From the NCBI GenBank assembly GCA_026391315.1, contig JAPLDT010000072.1, forward strand, positions 1 to 59,945: a stretch of 59,945 nt of DNA, given 5' to 3'. This document shows positions 43,878-54,400 of this stretch, in pieces (the stretch's first letter is position 1; each line of letters begins with the position of its first letter). This DNA is from Bacteroidia bacterium. GTDB taxonomy: Bacteria; Bacteroidota; Bacteroidia; Bacteroidales; Prolixibacteraceae. The translations under genes and the position numbers were made by a program. The notes below the pieces were generated by a model. That model saw only the letters and a program-made list of their open reading frames with translations. It did no database searches and was not told where the DNA came from.

Positions 43878-45383
43878 TTGAGTGCACTTAAAAAATTAGC
43901 TGGAGAGACCATGATTTATGGTGTGCCAAGCATCGTTGGCCGATTCCTTACTTTGTTGCTAACACCTATTTACACCTATACCTTCCCTGCCAGTGAGTAT
44001 GGAATACTAGGTAATTTGTTGGCTTATGTTGCCTTTTTTCAGGTACTTCTCACCTATGGAATGGAAACTTCTTACTTTCGGTTTGCCAGTAAGAGCGACA
44101 AACCGAATGAAGTATTTGGCACTTCTATGGTAGCACTTTCTGTTACCTCTCTCCTATTTGTGTTACTCATCACTATTTTCTCAAGGGAAATTTCAGGATG
44201 GGCCGGTTATCCTGAGCAACATCTCTATATTGTCTGGATGGGTATTACTGTTGCTTTGGACGCTGTTACAGCTATTCCTTTTGCTAGGTTGCGCTTGCAA
44301 CAGAGACCAATCAAGTTTGCTTTCTTTAAGATCATAAATATTGGTATTAATATCCTGCTAAATCTTTTTTGGATTTTACTTTGTCCAAGAATTCTTTCAC
44401 ACAACCCCGATTCATTTGTTCAATATTTGTACAGTCCGAAGATTGGTATCGGATATGCCTTTTTGTCTTACTTGATCGCTTCTGTCATCACCTTGCTGCT
44501 CTTCTTGCCTGATTTGGGGATTAAAAAAATGGTATTTAAAACAGAAATGCTCAGAACCATGTTGAATTATGGATGGCCGATTCTGGTAGTAGGATTGGCG
44601 GGCATGGTTACATTGAATATTGACAAAATATTGATTCCGCAACTCATACAAAATGGACAGGATCCGATGTATGTACTAGGGGTTTATGCAGCATGTGGAA
44701 AACTGGCTATTTTAATGACACTATTTATACAAGCATTCAGATTCTCATTTGAACCATTCTTGTTTTCACATTATAAAAATGAATCCTCTAAAAGCGTTTA
44801 TAGCTTGATTATGAACTATTTTGTAATTTTTGGACTGCTCATCTTTCTTGGAGTCATTTTTTATATTGACATACTGAAATATTTCATCGGACCGTCAAAT
44901 GCAGGTTACCACGAAGCTCTAAAGATCGTACCATGGATGTTAATGGGTAATCTCTTCATGGGCATTTTCTATACCCAGTCTTTGTGGTACAAATTGACTG
45001 ATCAAACAAAATATGGAGCCATATTTTCTGTCATAGGTGGCATTATCACATTGGCTATCAATATTATATTTATTCCTAAAATTGGCTATATGGCATCTGC
45101 CCTTGGATTCTTTTTCTCATCGCTGATCATTACCTTTATCAGTTATTACTATGGACAGAAATATTTTCCTGTCCAGTACGACCTAAAAAAAATAGGATCC
45201 TATTTTTTGTTAGCTATGATTTTGTATACCATTGAAATAAATATAAACCTTCATGGCACCTTCCTCTCTTACATTTTGAAAACTCTGCTATTTTCAATCT
45301 TCCTTCTCTTCATCTGGCGCAATGAAAAATCAGATTTGAAGAGATTGCTGCCAAAGCAGTTAAATGGAGATAGAAGAGGTTGA
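43878..45383 (+). CDS. Polysaccharide/lipid flippase (MATE-like MOP family)
   Basis: A 501-aa membrane protein with about 14 hydrophobic segments. The start is TTG: MSALKKLAGETMIYGVPSIVGRFLT is the normal opening of this Bacteroidota flippase family, and an ATG start would remove the conserved first helix. It differs from the flippase at 21.6 kb in sequence and neighbours. It heads a group with dut, a TPR lipoprotein, a DUF4292 lipoprotein and an EnvC-like LytM protein, a gene order I recognise from other Bacteroidota, implying an envelope-assembly role. Confidence 0.87.
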   Translation: MSALKKLAGETMIYGVPSIVGRFLTLLLTPIYTYTFPASEYGILGNLLAYVAFFQVLLTYGMETSYFRFASKSDKPNEVFGTSMVALSVTSLLFVLLITIFSREISGWAGYPEQHLYIVWMGITVALDAVTAIPFARLRLQQRPIKFAFFKIINIGINILLNLFWILLCPRILSHNPDSFVQYLYSPKIGIGYAFLSYLIASVITLLLFLPDLGIKKMVFKTEMLRTMLNYGWPILVVGLAGMVTLNIDKILIPQLIQNGQDPMYVLGVYAACGKLAILMTLFIQAFRFSFEPFLFSHYKNESSKSVYSLIMNYFVIFGLLIFLGVIFYIDILKYFIGPSNAGYHEALKIVPWMLMGNLFMGIFYTQSLWYKLTDQTKYGAIFSVIGGIITLAINIIFIPKIGYMASALGFFFSSLIITFISYYYGQKYFPVQYDLKKIGSYFLLAMILYTIEININLHGTFLSYILKTLLFSIFLLFIWRNEKSDLKRLLPKQLNGDRRG

Positions 45384-45521
45384 TTAGTTTCTTATCTTAG
45401 CCGATTAATTGTTCATGGAAAATCGATTCATTTCAGTATTGGGATTAAGTAGAAAATTAATAATTAACTATCTATATTTCAATGTGTTTTGGATGGTTGT
45501 ATTTAATCAGGAAAATTCGGG

Positions 45522-45956
45522 ATGAAAGTAAAAATTGTCAACAAATCACAAAATAGTTTACCTCTATACAGTACCACACAATCTGCCGGGATGGATCTTC
45601 GTGCAGATTTGACAGAGCCATTGGTTCTTAGGCCGTTGGAAAGGATGCTGATACCCACCGGACTTTATATTCAATTACCCGACGGATATGAAGCACAGGT
45701 CAGACCCAGAAGTGGTTTGGCCATCAACAAGGGTGTAACGGTACTCAATTCTCCAGGGACTATTGATGCCGACTACAGGGGTGAGATTAAGATTATCCTG
45801 ATCAATTTGTCTCAGGAGGATTTCATCATTAACAATGGTGAAAGAATTGCCCAAATGATCATTTCATCCTACAAACAAGCGGAATGGGATCAGGTAGAAA
45901 TTCTGGATGAAAGTGAGCGGGGTGAAGGTGGATTTGGTCATACCGGAAAGCATTAA
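45522..45956 (+). CDS. dut: dUTP diphosphatase
   Basis: A 144-aa trimeric dUTPase that hydrolyses dUTP to dUMP and keeps uracil out of DNA. The five family motifs are visible: [32 protein letters not shown] with the catalytic Asp, ERIAQMII, and the C-terminal GEGGFGHTG arm. It lies 138 bp after the flippase and 3 nt before the TPR lipoprotein gene. Confidence 0.96.
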   Translation: MKVKIVNKSQNSLPLYSTTQSAGMDLRADLTEPLVLRPLERMLIPTGLYIQLPDGYEAQVRPRSGLAINKGVTVLNSPGTIDADYRGEIKIILINLSQEDFIINNGERIAQMIISSYKQAEWDQVEILDESERGEGGFGHTGKH

Positions 45957-45959
45957 GGA

Positions 45960-47744
45960 ATGCTCAACACAATTGAAATGATTAGAAAAAACTATATATT
46001 TTGGGTAACCCTACCTCTCTTCGTTCTTGTATTCTCATGCAAGAGCCCTCAGCAAACCGTAAAAATGGTCGTGCCAGACGAGGAGAGTAAGTCCCTTTCC
46101 CTTTTGACTGACGATCAGAAACAGCAATTCCAATATCTGTTTGTAGAAGGTATCAAGCAGCGAACCATTGGTAATGCGGAAGAGGCAATTAAGATATTTT
46201 CCCGATGTCTTGAAATGGATCCCTCCTCCTCCTCTTCCCTGTATGAAATTGCAAATATTCACATTTTAAGGAGTGATTTTCAGAGTGCCATGATGATGCT
46301 TGAGAGAGCTTCTTCCTTGAATCCTAAGAATCAATATTATCTGATTTTGCTGGCTAAAATCTTTCAGCAGAATAAATTGTACGAGAAGGCAGCTGAAACT
46401 TTTGGTACTTTATCTGCGCTTTCGCCTGATAATACTGATTACCCAATTTTTCGCGCGGAGATGTTCGGCATGGCCGGAAAAATGGATGATGCACTTGCCT
46501 GTTATGACGAATTGGAGAAAAAGTGGGGCATTACCGAGCAGGTTTCTTTGGGTAAACAAGGCTTATTTTTAAAGCAGGGGAAAAAACAGGAGGCCTACCT
46601 TGAGATAGAAAAACTGGTAACCAAATTTCAGGGTGATACAAAATATTATGGTTTACTGGCTGATATGTATTTGGCTGATAGCTTGATGGATAAATCTTTG
46701 GAGAATTACAACAAAGTACTACAATACAGGCCGAATGATGGTTTTGTCCATTTTTCGCTTTCAAATTACTACAAAGTAGCAGGAAACTATGCCAAATCAT
46801 TTGAGCATTTGAAGATAGGTTTTGAGAATACTGGTCTGGAATTGGATGCTAAAATACAAATGTACATGTTGCTTTCCCAATCAGAAGATCATCATTTGAC
46901 AGAGCAACAGCAGCTTGAACTCATAAATATTCTGATTGATAAACATGTCGATGATGAGCGACCACGGGCGCTGCTTGCAGAATTTTACCTTGCCAAAAAG
47001 CAAAGCAAAGAAGCGCGTGAACAATTGAGACTGGTATTAGAAATAAACAAGGGAAATTATGCCTATTGGGAAAGGTTACTGTTTATTGACAATGATTTAA
47101 CCGATTGGAAGTCTCTTAGTCAGGATAGTAAGGCCGCCATCAAATATTTCCCTGAACAACCTGTTTTGTACATATTGGATGCCGTGTCCATGTTACAGTT
47201 GGGAAATTACCAGGATATATTTGCCGTTCTTGATTCGGCAGAAGCCAATGCAACCAACAACAATCAGGTACTTTCGCAAATATATACATACCGGGCAGAG
47301 GCTTATTATAAGCAAAAGAAATACAACGAAGCCTATACTTGGTTTGACAAGGTTGTAAAAATTGATCCTCAGAATTACCTGGCCATGAACAATTATGCCT
47401 ACTATTTATCCCTGAGGTCGATAAAGTTGGATGTGGCAGAGAAACTGAGCAGTGCAGTGGTTCAGAGCAATCCCAATAATGCCACTTATCTGGATACTTA
47501 TGCCTGGGTATTGTTCAAAAAGAAGGATTATCAGTTGGCCAAATTTTATATGGAATCTGCTCTTTCCAACAGTACAGAGGAGAATCCTGTGTTGGTTGAG
47601 CATTATGGGGACATACTGTTTTTTCTGAACGAGAAGGAAAAGGCAGTGCAACAATGGAAAAAATCATTGAAAATGGGAAATCCGTCCAAGGTGCTGCCTG
47701 AGAAAATAAAAACAGTAACTTTCTTTGAATCTGTTGAAGATTAA
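45960..47744 (+). CDS. TPR-repeat lipoprotein
   Basis: A 594-aa protein. The N-terminal signal ends in the lipobox VFSC (Cys about 27), so it should be membrane-anchored in the periplasm or outer membrane. The rest is tetratricopeptide repeats, clear in GNAEEAIKIFSRCLEMDPSS, LYEKAAETFGTLSALSPDN and KYNEAYTWFDKVVKIDPQN. TPR proteins act as assembly scaffolds; no enzyme motif is seen. A second possible start is ATG 45978. It is followed 3 nt later by a DUF4292 lipoprotein, and both may act with the EnvC-like protein downstream. Confidence 0.85.
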   Translation: MLNTIEMIRKNYIFWVTLPLFVLVFSCKSPQQTVKMVVPDEESKSLSLLTDDQKQQFQYLFVEGIKQRTIGNAEEAIKIFSRCLEMDPSSSSSLYEIANIHILRSDFQSAMMMLERASSLNPKNQYYLILLAKIFQQNKLYEKAAETFGTLSALSPDNTDYPIFRAEMFGMAGKMDDALACYDELEKKWGITEQVSLGKQGLFLKQGKKQEAYLEIEKLVTKFQGDTKYYGLLADMYLADSLMDKSLENYNKVLQYRPNDGFVHFSLSNYYKVAGNYAKSFEHLKIGFENTGLELDAKIQMYMLLSQSEDHHLTEQQQLELINILIDKHVDDERPRALLAEFYLAKKQSKEAREQLRLVLEINKGNYAYWERLLFIDNDLTDWKSLSQDSKAAIKYFPEQPVLYILDAVSMLQLGNYQDIFAVLDSAEANATNNNQVLSQIYTYRAEAYYKQKKYNEAYTWFDKVVKIDPQNYLAMNNYAYYLSLRSIKLDVAEKLSSAVVQSNPNNATYLDTYAWVLFKKKDYQLAKFYMESALSNSTEENPVLVEHYGDILFFLNEKEKAVQQWKKSLKMGNPSKVLPEKIKTVTFFESVED

Positions 47745-47747
47745 AAA

Positions 47748-48623
47748 ATGAAGATAAAAGCTATAATTTTTTGTTGTTTGTGGATTCTCCTTATCCTTGG
47801 ATCAGGATGTAAGCACACAGAAAAGATTGTTATTGAAAAAAAGGTCAAGGCGGTCAGCGTCAGACGTGTTGTACGTATGGTGACTGAAAATGAGCTCAAA
47901 TACAACACCTTGTCTGTCAAAAAAGTTAGCCTGACAATTGACAACAATGGCAAGGTAAATTCAGTCAGGGGATTTTATAGGATAAAGCGGGACAGTATTA
48001 TACAGGTTTCTGCCCAGACATTGATCATCCCTATAGGCAAACTGGAACTTGGCACGGATTCCTTCAAGGTTGTCAATCATTTAGTCAAACAAGTGATGAA
48101 AGGAACGATTCAAAAGATTGCAGAAACGATAGGTTATGATATTGATTTTCAGACGATACAATCGATTTTAAGTAACCACATGCAATCTTTGAAACAGGAG
48201 TTCAAGGAGAATCAGTTCCGGGATTATGTGTTGGTCGTTGAGAACAATATGTATAAGATTTCTTCGATCAGGGAGCGAAGGTTCAGGAAATTTGCTGCCA
48301 ACGAAGTGAAACTGGAACGATTTAAGCAACGAAAAGATGAACAGCATTTGGTCAAACAGGATATTTTCGTGGATCCAGATATTTTTGTTGTTAGGAAAGA
48401 GATTTACCATGATATTGATACTGATCGGATTATAACCTTAGAATTTTCAGAATTTAAGGCTATTGGTACAAAGTGGTTTCCAGGGATGATACATTTATCC
48501 GTATCCGGGAAAGAAAAATTGGATATTCAAGTGGAATTGTCAAAGGTATCGATTGACGATGAAAAGGATTTTGGTTTCTCTATACCTTCCAAATACAAGC
48601 GGGAAGAGTTGAAAATGAAATGA
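47748..48623 (+). CDS. DUF4292 lipoprotein
   Basis: A 291-aa protein with a lipoprotein signal (IIFCCLWILLILGSGC, Cys about 21). The mature part has the DUF4292 pattern: LSVKKVSLTIDNNGKVNSVR, an IKRDSIIQVSAQTLIIPIGK strand pair, then alternating beta strands to the C-terminus. The beta-rich layout is reminiscent of LolA/LolB-like lipoprotein carriers, but this is inference only. It is tightly coupled (3 nt) to the TPR lipoprotein. Confidence 0.83.
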   Translation: MKIKAIIFCCLWILLILGSGCKHTEKIVIEKKVKAVSVRRVVRMVTENELKYNTLSVKKVSLTIDNNGKVNSVRGFYRIKRDSIIQVSAQTLIIPIGKLELGTDSFKVVNHLVKQVMKGTIQKIAETIGYDIDFQTIQSILSNHMQSLKQEFKENQFRDYVLVVENNMYKISSIRERRFRKFAANEVKLERFKQRKDEQHLVKQDIFVDPDIFVVRKEIYHDIDTDRIITLEFSEFKAIGTKWFPGMIHLSVSGKEKLDIQVELSKVSIDDEKDFGFSIPSKYKREELKMK

Positions 48624-48648
48624 ATTTAGCACCTCTTTGAAGTGATGA

Positions 48649-48699
48649 AATACCCATGAGAATATTTTAGAACCAACCGAAAATGAATAGGTGGGTATT
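48649..48699. repeat. 28-bp dispersed repeat copy 2 with hairpin
   Basis: Positions 48672-48699 repeat 43722-43749 with two mismatches. The exact inverted pair AATACCCA (48649-48656) / TGGGTATT (48692-48699) brackets the unit and could fold. It lies between the DUF4292 and EnvC-like genes, and an ATG inside it (48683) should not be taken as the EnvC start. Confidence 0.55.
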
Positions 48700-48730
48700 C
48701 CATGCGACCTTAAAAGACAAATATATACGC

Positions 48731-49951
48731 ATGAATGAAGGTTTAAAAAAAAGCATTATAGGAATCTTTTTACTGGTACTGTTTTTTTCGTCCTACGGAC
48801 AATCGATCAATGAATTGCGAAAGCAAAAGGAAAAGACGAGTCAGGAAATTGAATACATCAACAATTTATTAAAGGAGACTGATCAGAATACCAAAACTTC
48901 AATCAGTCGGTTGACTATGTTGGAGAAGAAGATCAAACTACAGGAAAGTTTGATTGCCAATATCAGCAATGAATTGACCTATCTGGATTCGACCATCATC
49001 AGAAGTTCACAAAATCTTGATTCCCTCAATGCAGATCTGACTTTGATTAAAAACCGTTATGCCAATATGCTCAGATATGCCAGAAGAAATCAGGATATGA
49101 ACAATCAGTTTTTGTTCTTGCTTTCAGCGGAGGATTTTAACCAGGCATACAAGCGTTTTACCTATTTAAAACAGTATGCCGACTACCGGAAGACACAGGT
49201 GAAGGAAATAACGGAATTGCAGGCAAAATTGGCGAATCTGGTGGAGGAGTTGAACAACAAAAAATTGGATAAGAAGCAGTTGCTCTCTTCAAAGATCAGT
49301 CTGTCGGATAAATATGAAAGACAGAAGGCTGACCAAAAGGAGTATTATGTTCTTCTGCAAAAAAAGGAGAAAGATTTAAGGAAAAAGTTGGAGAATCAGC
49401 AAAAGATAGCTGCAAAGCTCGAGTTGGAAATTGAAAGAAGTATTGCTGAGGAGGCAAGGAAAATCGCAGCAAAATCGGCCACCAAGAGCTCTAAAACTCC
49501 GGGAGTTAAAGCTTCCCCTGAGAGAAAAAATCTTTCTGATGACTTTTCAATGAACAAAGGCAAGTTGCCCTGGCCTTTGTCAAAGGGACTGATTACCGAT
49601 CACTTTGGAGAGCATCCGGATCCAGTTTTGAAACATGTGATCAGAAGGAACTCCGGAATAGATATAACTACCCAGTCGGGGACAAAGGCACGCGCCGTAT
49701 TCAAAGGTGAGGTTACGAAGGTATTGCCCAATATTGGCGGGAATATGGCCATAATAATCAGGCATGGCAGTTATCTCACGGTCTATTCGAATCTTGCAAG
49801 CGTGTCGGTTCAGGTCGGCCAGACTGTTGATACAAAACAGGACATAGGAACGATTTACACTGACAAGGAGGATGACAACAAAACCGTGTTAAAGTTCCAG
49901 CTTTGGTACGAAAATAGCAAGCAGGATCCGGAGAATTGGATCAGCAGGTAA
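48731..49951 (+). CDS. EnvC-like LytM-domain murein hydrolase activator
   Basis: A 406-aa protein with a signal peptide (IIGIFLLVLFFSSYGQ), a long coiled coil (about 25-250) and a C-terminal LytM/peptidase M23 domain (WPLSKGLITDHFGEHPDP, NSGIDITTQSG). The zinc-binding residues of active M23 enzymes are not intact: NSGIDI replaces the HxGxD-type motif, and YSNL replaces the late H-x-H. This is the state of EnvC, which activates amidases instead of cutting murein, under control of FtsEX. The ATG at 48731 is chosen because the upstream ATG at 48683 lies in a dispersed repeat. Confidence 0.87.
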   Translation: MNEGLKKSIIGIFLLVLFFSSYGQSINELRKQKEKTSQEIEYINNLLKETDQNTKTSISRLTMLEKKIKLQESLIANISNELTYLDSTIIRSSQNLDSLNADLTLIKNRYANMLRYARRNQDMNNQFLFLLSAEDFNQAYKRFTYLKQYADYRKTQVKEITELQAKLANLVEELNNKKLDKKQLLSSKISLSDKYERQKADQKEYYVLLQKKEKDLRKKLENQQKIAAKLELEIERSIAEEARKIAAKSATKSSKTPGVKASPERKNLSDDFSMNKGKLPWPLSKGLITDHFGEHPDPVLKHVIRRNSGIDITTQSGTKARAVFKGEVTKVLPNIGGNMAIIIRHGSYLTVYSNLASVSVQVGQTVDTKQDIGTIYTDKEDDNKTVLKFQLWYENSKQDPENWISR

Positions 49952-49954
49952 AGA

Positions 49955-50662
49955 TCAGTATTTCGACAGATTGGCCACTTTGGTCAAAGCCGGAAGGTTG
50001 ATAATCCTTATTTTACGACCTTGAAGATCAATAAGTTTATCCTGCTTAAATTCCGATAGCAATCGTATAATTGACTCAGTAGCAGTTCCGACCATGTTGG
50101 CAAGTTCTTCCCTGGTAAGGGAAATCTGCAGAGTTTTTTCTGAGTCAAGATCAAACTCCTGTTTCAGAAGCAGCAGAACTTCAGCTAGCCGTTCCCTTAC
50201 AGTTTTCTGGGCAATATCTGTGATGTAATCGTTGGCTTCCTTCAATTCTGCACAAACTATCTTTAGCATAGCCAGCGAAAATTTCCAATTTCTTTCGATA
50301 AGACTTAGCAGTGTCTTGTAAGGAATATGGCACAAAGTGGCCTCCTCAATGGTCTTGGCTGAAGTACAGGCAGATTCCTGACTTAACAAGGATCGGTAGG
50401 CAATGATATCTCCCTTTTTCGCGAAGCGGATAATCTGTTCTTTCCCATCGTTTCCGGTCTTGTATATCTTTACAATCCCTCTGGTGATGCAATAAAATCC
50501 CGTTAGGCGACTTCCCTCCTTGTAGAGAATATTCCCCTTTTTGTAGGAGGAACATACCATTTCGTTGTTAAGACTTTTCATCTCGTCTTCTGTCAGCGAC
50601 TGAAAAAAACGAAAACCGGTAAGAGTGACGTCTTCTGTTAAAGTATTGTTGTTCTTGATCAT
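49955..50662 (-). CDS. Crp/Fnr-family transcriptional regulator
   Basis: A 235-aa regulator. Residues about 20-140 form a cyclic-nucleotide-binding-like beta roll (YKKGNILYKEGSRLTGFYCI, GIVKIYKTGNDGKEQIIRFA, KKGDIIAYRSLLS). The C-terminal winged helix (about 170-225) has LTREELANMVGTATESIIRL as the recognition helix region. The effector is unknown; no Fe-S Cys cluster of FNR type is seen. It converges with the EnvC-like gene and is divergent from the YceI gene, which it may regulate. Confidence 0.9.
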   Translation of the reverse strand: MIKNNNTLTEDVTLTGFRFFQSLTEDEMKSLNNEMVCSSYKKGNILYKEGSRLTGFYCITRGIVKIYKTGNDGKEQIIRFAKKGDIIAYRSLLSQESACTSAKTIEEATLCHIPYKTLLSLIERNWKFSLAMLKIVCAELKEANDYITDIAQKTVRERLAEVLLLLKQEFDLDSEKTLQISLTREELANMVGTATESIIRLLSEFKQDKLIDLQGRKIRIINLPALTKVANLSKY

Positions 50663-50745
50663 ATAAAATAATTAAGACAGTTATTTCAGAGTCTAAATAT
50701 ACAATTTTAGCTTGTATCTACCTATCTGCTGTTTCGAAACAAAAA

Positions 50746-50763
50746 TTCTACCCCTACGTAGAA
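50746..50763. promoter_or_regulatory. Inverted repeat TTCTAC-N6-GTAGAA
   Basis: A perfect 6-bp inverted repeat in the 120-bp region between the divergent Crp/Fnr and YceI genes, ending at the A of an ATG. A separate 10-bp perfect palindrome GTTTCGAAAC lies at 50731-50740. Either could be an operator for the adjacent regulator (inference). Confidence 0.4.
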
Positions 50764-50783
50764 TGAATAAAAATAAAATTGAT

Positions 50784-51416
50784 ATGAAATTTTTAATTTT
50801 AAAAAACAAACGAACCGAAGGACGATCGGAATTTGGATCCAAGATTCTTCTCAGTATGGTTCTTCTGGTATTCTCCTATTCCGCTTTTTCCAAGGAATAC
50901 AAAATCAATTCCACATCCAGTACCCTGGAATGGGAAGCAAAAAAGGTTACCGGTCAACACCATGGGATCATCTCTTTCGCAGAGGGAACCCTATCTGTCG
51001 AACATAAAAAGATCACCGGTGGGAAAGTTGCTGTTGATATGAACACGATTGTTGATACTGATTTGACTGATGCCGGATACAATCAAAAATTGATCGGCCA
51101 TTTGAAATCTGATGATTTTTTTGGCGTTGCCAAATTTCCTCAATCCTTTTTGGAAGTGAAGAATGTTGCCCCCAAGTCTGGGAATGTCTATCACTTTACA
51201 GCAGATTTAACCATCAAAGGAATTACCTCACCGGTAGAATTTGATGCTGAAGTGAATGATGCATCCGGTCAAATATCTGCCACCGGAACCATGGTGGTAA
51301 ACCGCACAAAGTATGGCATTAAATATGGATCAGGAAGTTTCTTCCAGGGTCTGGGCGACAAAATGATCTACGATGATTTTACATTAAAGTTTAAGCTGAT
51401 AGCTGCTACTAAATAG
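50784..51416 (+). CDS. YceI-family periplasmic protein
   Basis: About 210 aa from the ATG at 50784 (an alternative ATG at 50763 adds seven residues). A signal peptide ends near SYSAFS. The mature beta-barrel starts EYKINSTSSTLEWEAKKVTG and contains GHLKSDDFFGVAKFPQSFLE, FTADLTIKGITSPVEFDAEV and the C-terminal GDKMIYDDFTLKFKL, the complete YceI/lipocalin-like fold that binds polyisoprenoid or other lipids. The gene is divergent from a Crp/Fnr regulator, its likely controller. Confidence 0.88.
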   Translation: MKFLILKNKRTEGRSEFGSKILLSMVLLVFSYSAFSKEYKINSTSSTLEWEAKKVTGQHHGIISFAEGTLSVEHKKITGGKVAVDMNTIVDTDLTDAGYNQKLIGHLKSDDFFGVAKFPQSFLEVKNVAPKSGNVYHFTADLTIKGITSPVEFDAEVNDASGQISATGTMVVNRTKYGIKYGSGSFFQGLGDKMIYDDFTLKFKLIAATK

Positions 51417-51441
51417 GTATTTTTTTTTCTGGTTTTTGCGT

Positions 51442-51476
51442 AGGGGGTGGGCCAATAGGTTCATCCCCTTTTTTTG
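51442..51476 (+). terminator. Weak terminator after YceI gene
   Basis: AGGGG (51442-51446) and CCCCT (51465-51469) can pair around an 18-nt loop, followed by a T-run, 26 nt after the YceI stop. The right part overlaps the metH stop region. Confidence 0.33.
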
Positions 51477-54400
51477 GGCTCGTAGTTCAGGTTGGAAGGT
51501 AGGTATTTCTCGATAAACGCGGGAGACACCTCTTTGCGACGTGCATAATCATCGACCTGATCTTTGCCGACTTTTTCAATGCCAAAATACCTTGATTCGG
51601 GGTGGGCAAAATAGACCCCGCAAACAGAGGCATTAGGATACATGGAATAGTGCTCGGTGAGCGAAATTCCGCATTGTTCGGTGGCTTGCAACAGATTGAA
51701 TATGGTCTCTTTTTCGGAGTGTTCAGGACAGGCAGGATAGCCCGGAGCCGGACGAATGCCCTGGTATTTGGAAGCGATCAACTCTTCAGGAGTCAAAGAT
51801 TCATATTTGTTATAACCCCAAACATCTGTCCTTACCAATTGGTGTAATTTTTCCGCAAAAGCTTCGGCTAGCCTGTCGGAAAGAGCCTCCAGCATGATGG
51901 CTTTGTAATCGTTGTTCTCCTTTTTGTATTGTGCAACCAGTTCGGCAACACCAATTCCGGCTGTAACGGCAAAAGCACCGCAATAATCAGGAATTCCGGT
52001 CTCTTTCGGAGCGATGAAATCACTCAGACAAAGCAGATTGGTTGCACCCGGTTTTTTCTCCTGCTGACGCAACTGACGGAACGTTCCGATCAGCTCAGAC
52101 CTGGTGTCATCTGTGTACAACTCGGTATCATCCATCACGCTGTTGGCGGGCCAAATACCTACTACCCCATTGGCACGGATCATCTTTTTTGCGATGATCT
52201 CATCCAGAAACTGATTGGCCTCCTTGAAGAGCTGACGAGCGGCTTCCCCTTTGTCGGGATCACTAAGGATGGCCGGATATTTTCCCCTGAATTCCCATAC
52301 CAGAAAGAAAAAGGTCCAGTCGATGTATTTTCGGAGCTCCTCCAGCGGGTAATCATTGAAATATTTAGTGCCAATTACGTTGGGTTTTGAGATAGGATAT
52401 TTAGCGAAATCGGGATGAAATTTTCTCTCCCTGGCCTCTTGCAGCGACCAGTATTCTTTTGGTTTTTTGGCGCTGTGAACCTGCCTTAACACCGCATACT
52501 CATCCAATGTTGATTTTAGAAATTCGGGAGATCCTGACAGCAATTCTGCCACTACCTGAACGGACCTGGAGGCATCTTTGACATAGAGAGTGGTATTGCT
52601 GTATTCGGGAGCAATTTTGACAGCCGTATGGATTTTAGAGGTGGTAGCCCCACCGATCAGCAAGGGTAGTTTTATGCCTCTCTTTTCCATCTCTTTTGCC
52701 ACATAAACCATCTCTTCGAGCGATGGAGTGATCAACCCGCTTAATCCGATGATATCGACCTTTTCATTTTTAGCAGTATCCAGAATGGTTTCGCAAGGCA
52801 CCATTACTCCGAGGTCAATAACTTCGTAATTGTTACAGGCGAGTACCACGCCGACGATATTTTTGCCGATGTCGTGAACATCGCCTTTTACAGTGGCTAG
52901 CAGAATCTTTTTTTGAATGACCACTTTGTTGGGCTGCAATTTCTTCTCTTCCTCGATGTATGGTTGAAGCCAGGCCACAGCTTTTTTCATAACCCGGGCC
53001 GATTTGATCACTTGGGGGAGGAACATTTTCCCCGATCCGAAAAGGTCGCCAACTTTGTTCATTCCATCCATCAGTGGTCCTTCGATGATATTCAGCGGGG
53101 AATCGAATTGAGGAAGCAGGTCGGCTACATCGCTTTCAATGAAGTCTGTGATCCCTTTCACCATGGCATGTTCGATCCTTTCGGCCAGAGGAAGTTCCCT
53201 CCAGGCTTCTACCTTTTCCTGTTTTTCATCCGCTACTTTAATTTTCTCTGAAAATTCAAGCAAACGCTCTGTCGCGTCAGGTCGTCTATTTTGAACGAGA
53301 TCTTCAACAAGTTCAAGTAAGTCAGCCGGAATTTCGTCGTAGATCTGCAACATTCCGGGATTAACGATTCCCATGTCCAGACCTGCTTTGATGGCATGAA
53401 ACAGGAAGACCGAATGGATGGCTTCCCGTAAGATGTTGTTTCCCCGGAAGGAGAAGGAGACATTTGATATCCCGCCGCTTACTTTTGCGTAAGGCAAATG
53501 CTCTTTGATCCAGGTGGTTGTCCTGAAAAAGTCGATCGCATAGTTGTTGTGTTCTTCCAAACCTGTTCCAATCGTGAGAATATTCGGATCGAAGATGATG
53601 TCTTCGGCAGGGAAGTGAACTTTATCCACCAGAAGGTGATAAGCCCTTTCACAAATTTCAATTCTCTTTTCGTAGGTGGTGGCCTGTCCACCTTCGTCGA
53701 AGGCCATCACCACCACTGCGGCGCCGTAATTTCTGATCTTGCGGGCATAATTGAGGAACTGCTCCTCTCCCTCTTTGAGACTGATAGAATTGACGATTGA
53801 CTTACCCTGGATACATTGTAATCCCGCCTCAATCACCTCCCATTTTGATGAGTCAATCATGATTGGCAATCTCGAAATATCCGGTTCCGAAGCGATCAGG
53901 TTGAGGAACCTGACCATCTCCTTTTTGGCATCCAGCATGGCATCGTCAAGGTTAATGTCGATGACCTGTGCTCCACCTTCGACCATTTCCCTGGCTACTG
54001 AGAGGGCCTCATCGTATTTCCCATCGCGGATCAGCCTTGCAAATTTGATCGATCCTGCTACGTTGCATCGTTCTCCGATGTTGATGAAATTGGAGAGTTT
54101 GTCGATGGTGAGCGGCTCCAATCCGCTCAGTCGGGTTACTTTTTCGGGTTGAGCTTTGCGGTGAGGCTTTGCTGTGGCAGCAAGTTTTGCCAATTCCCTG
54201 ATGTGCTCTGGTGTTGTGCCGCAACAGCCTCCTATAATATTGACTGTCAGATTATTTGTGAATTCAGCGACCTGAAGGCCCATCATTTCGGGTGTTTCAT
54301 CGTATTCACCAAACTGGTTGGGTAATCCTGCATTTGGATGAACACTTATCAAAAATGGGGCTTTCCTGCTAAGTTCTTCCAGGTATGGACGAATATCTTT

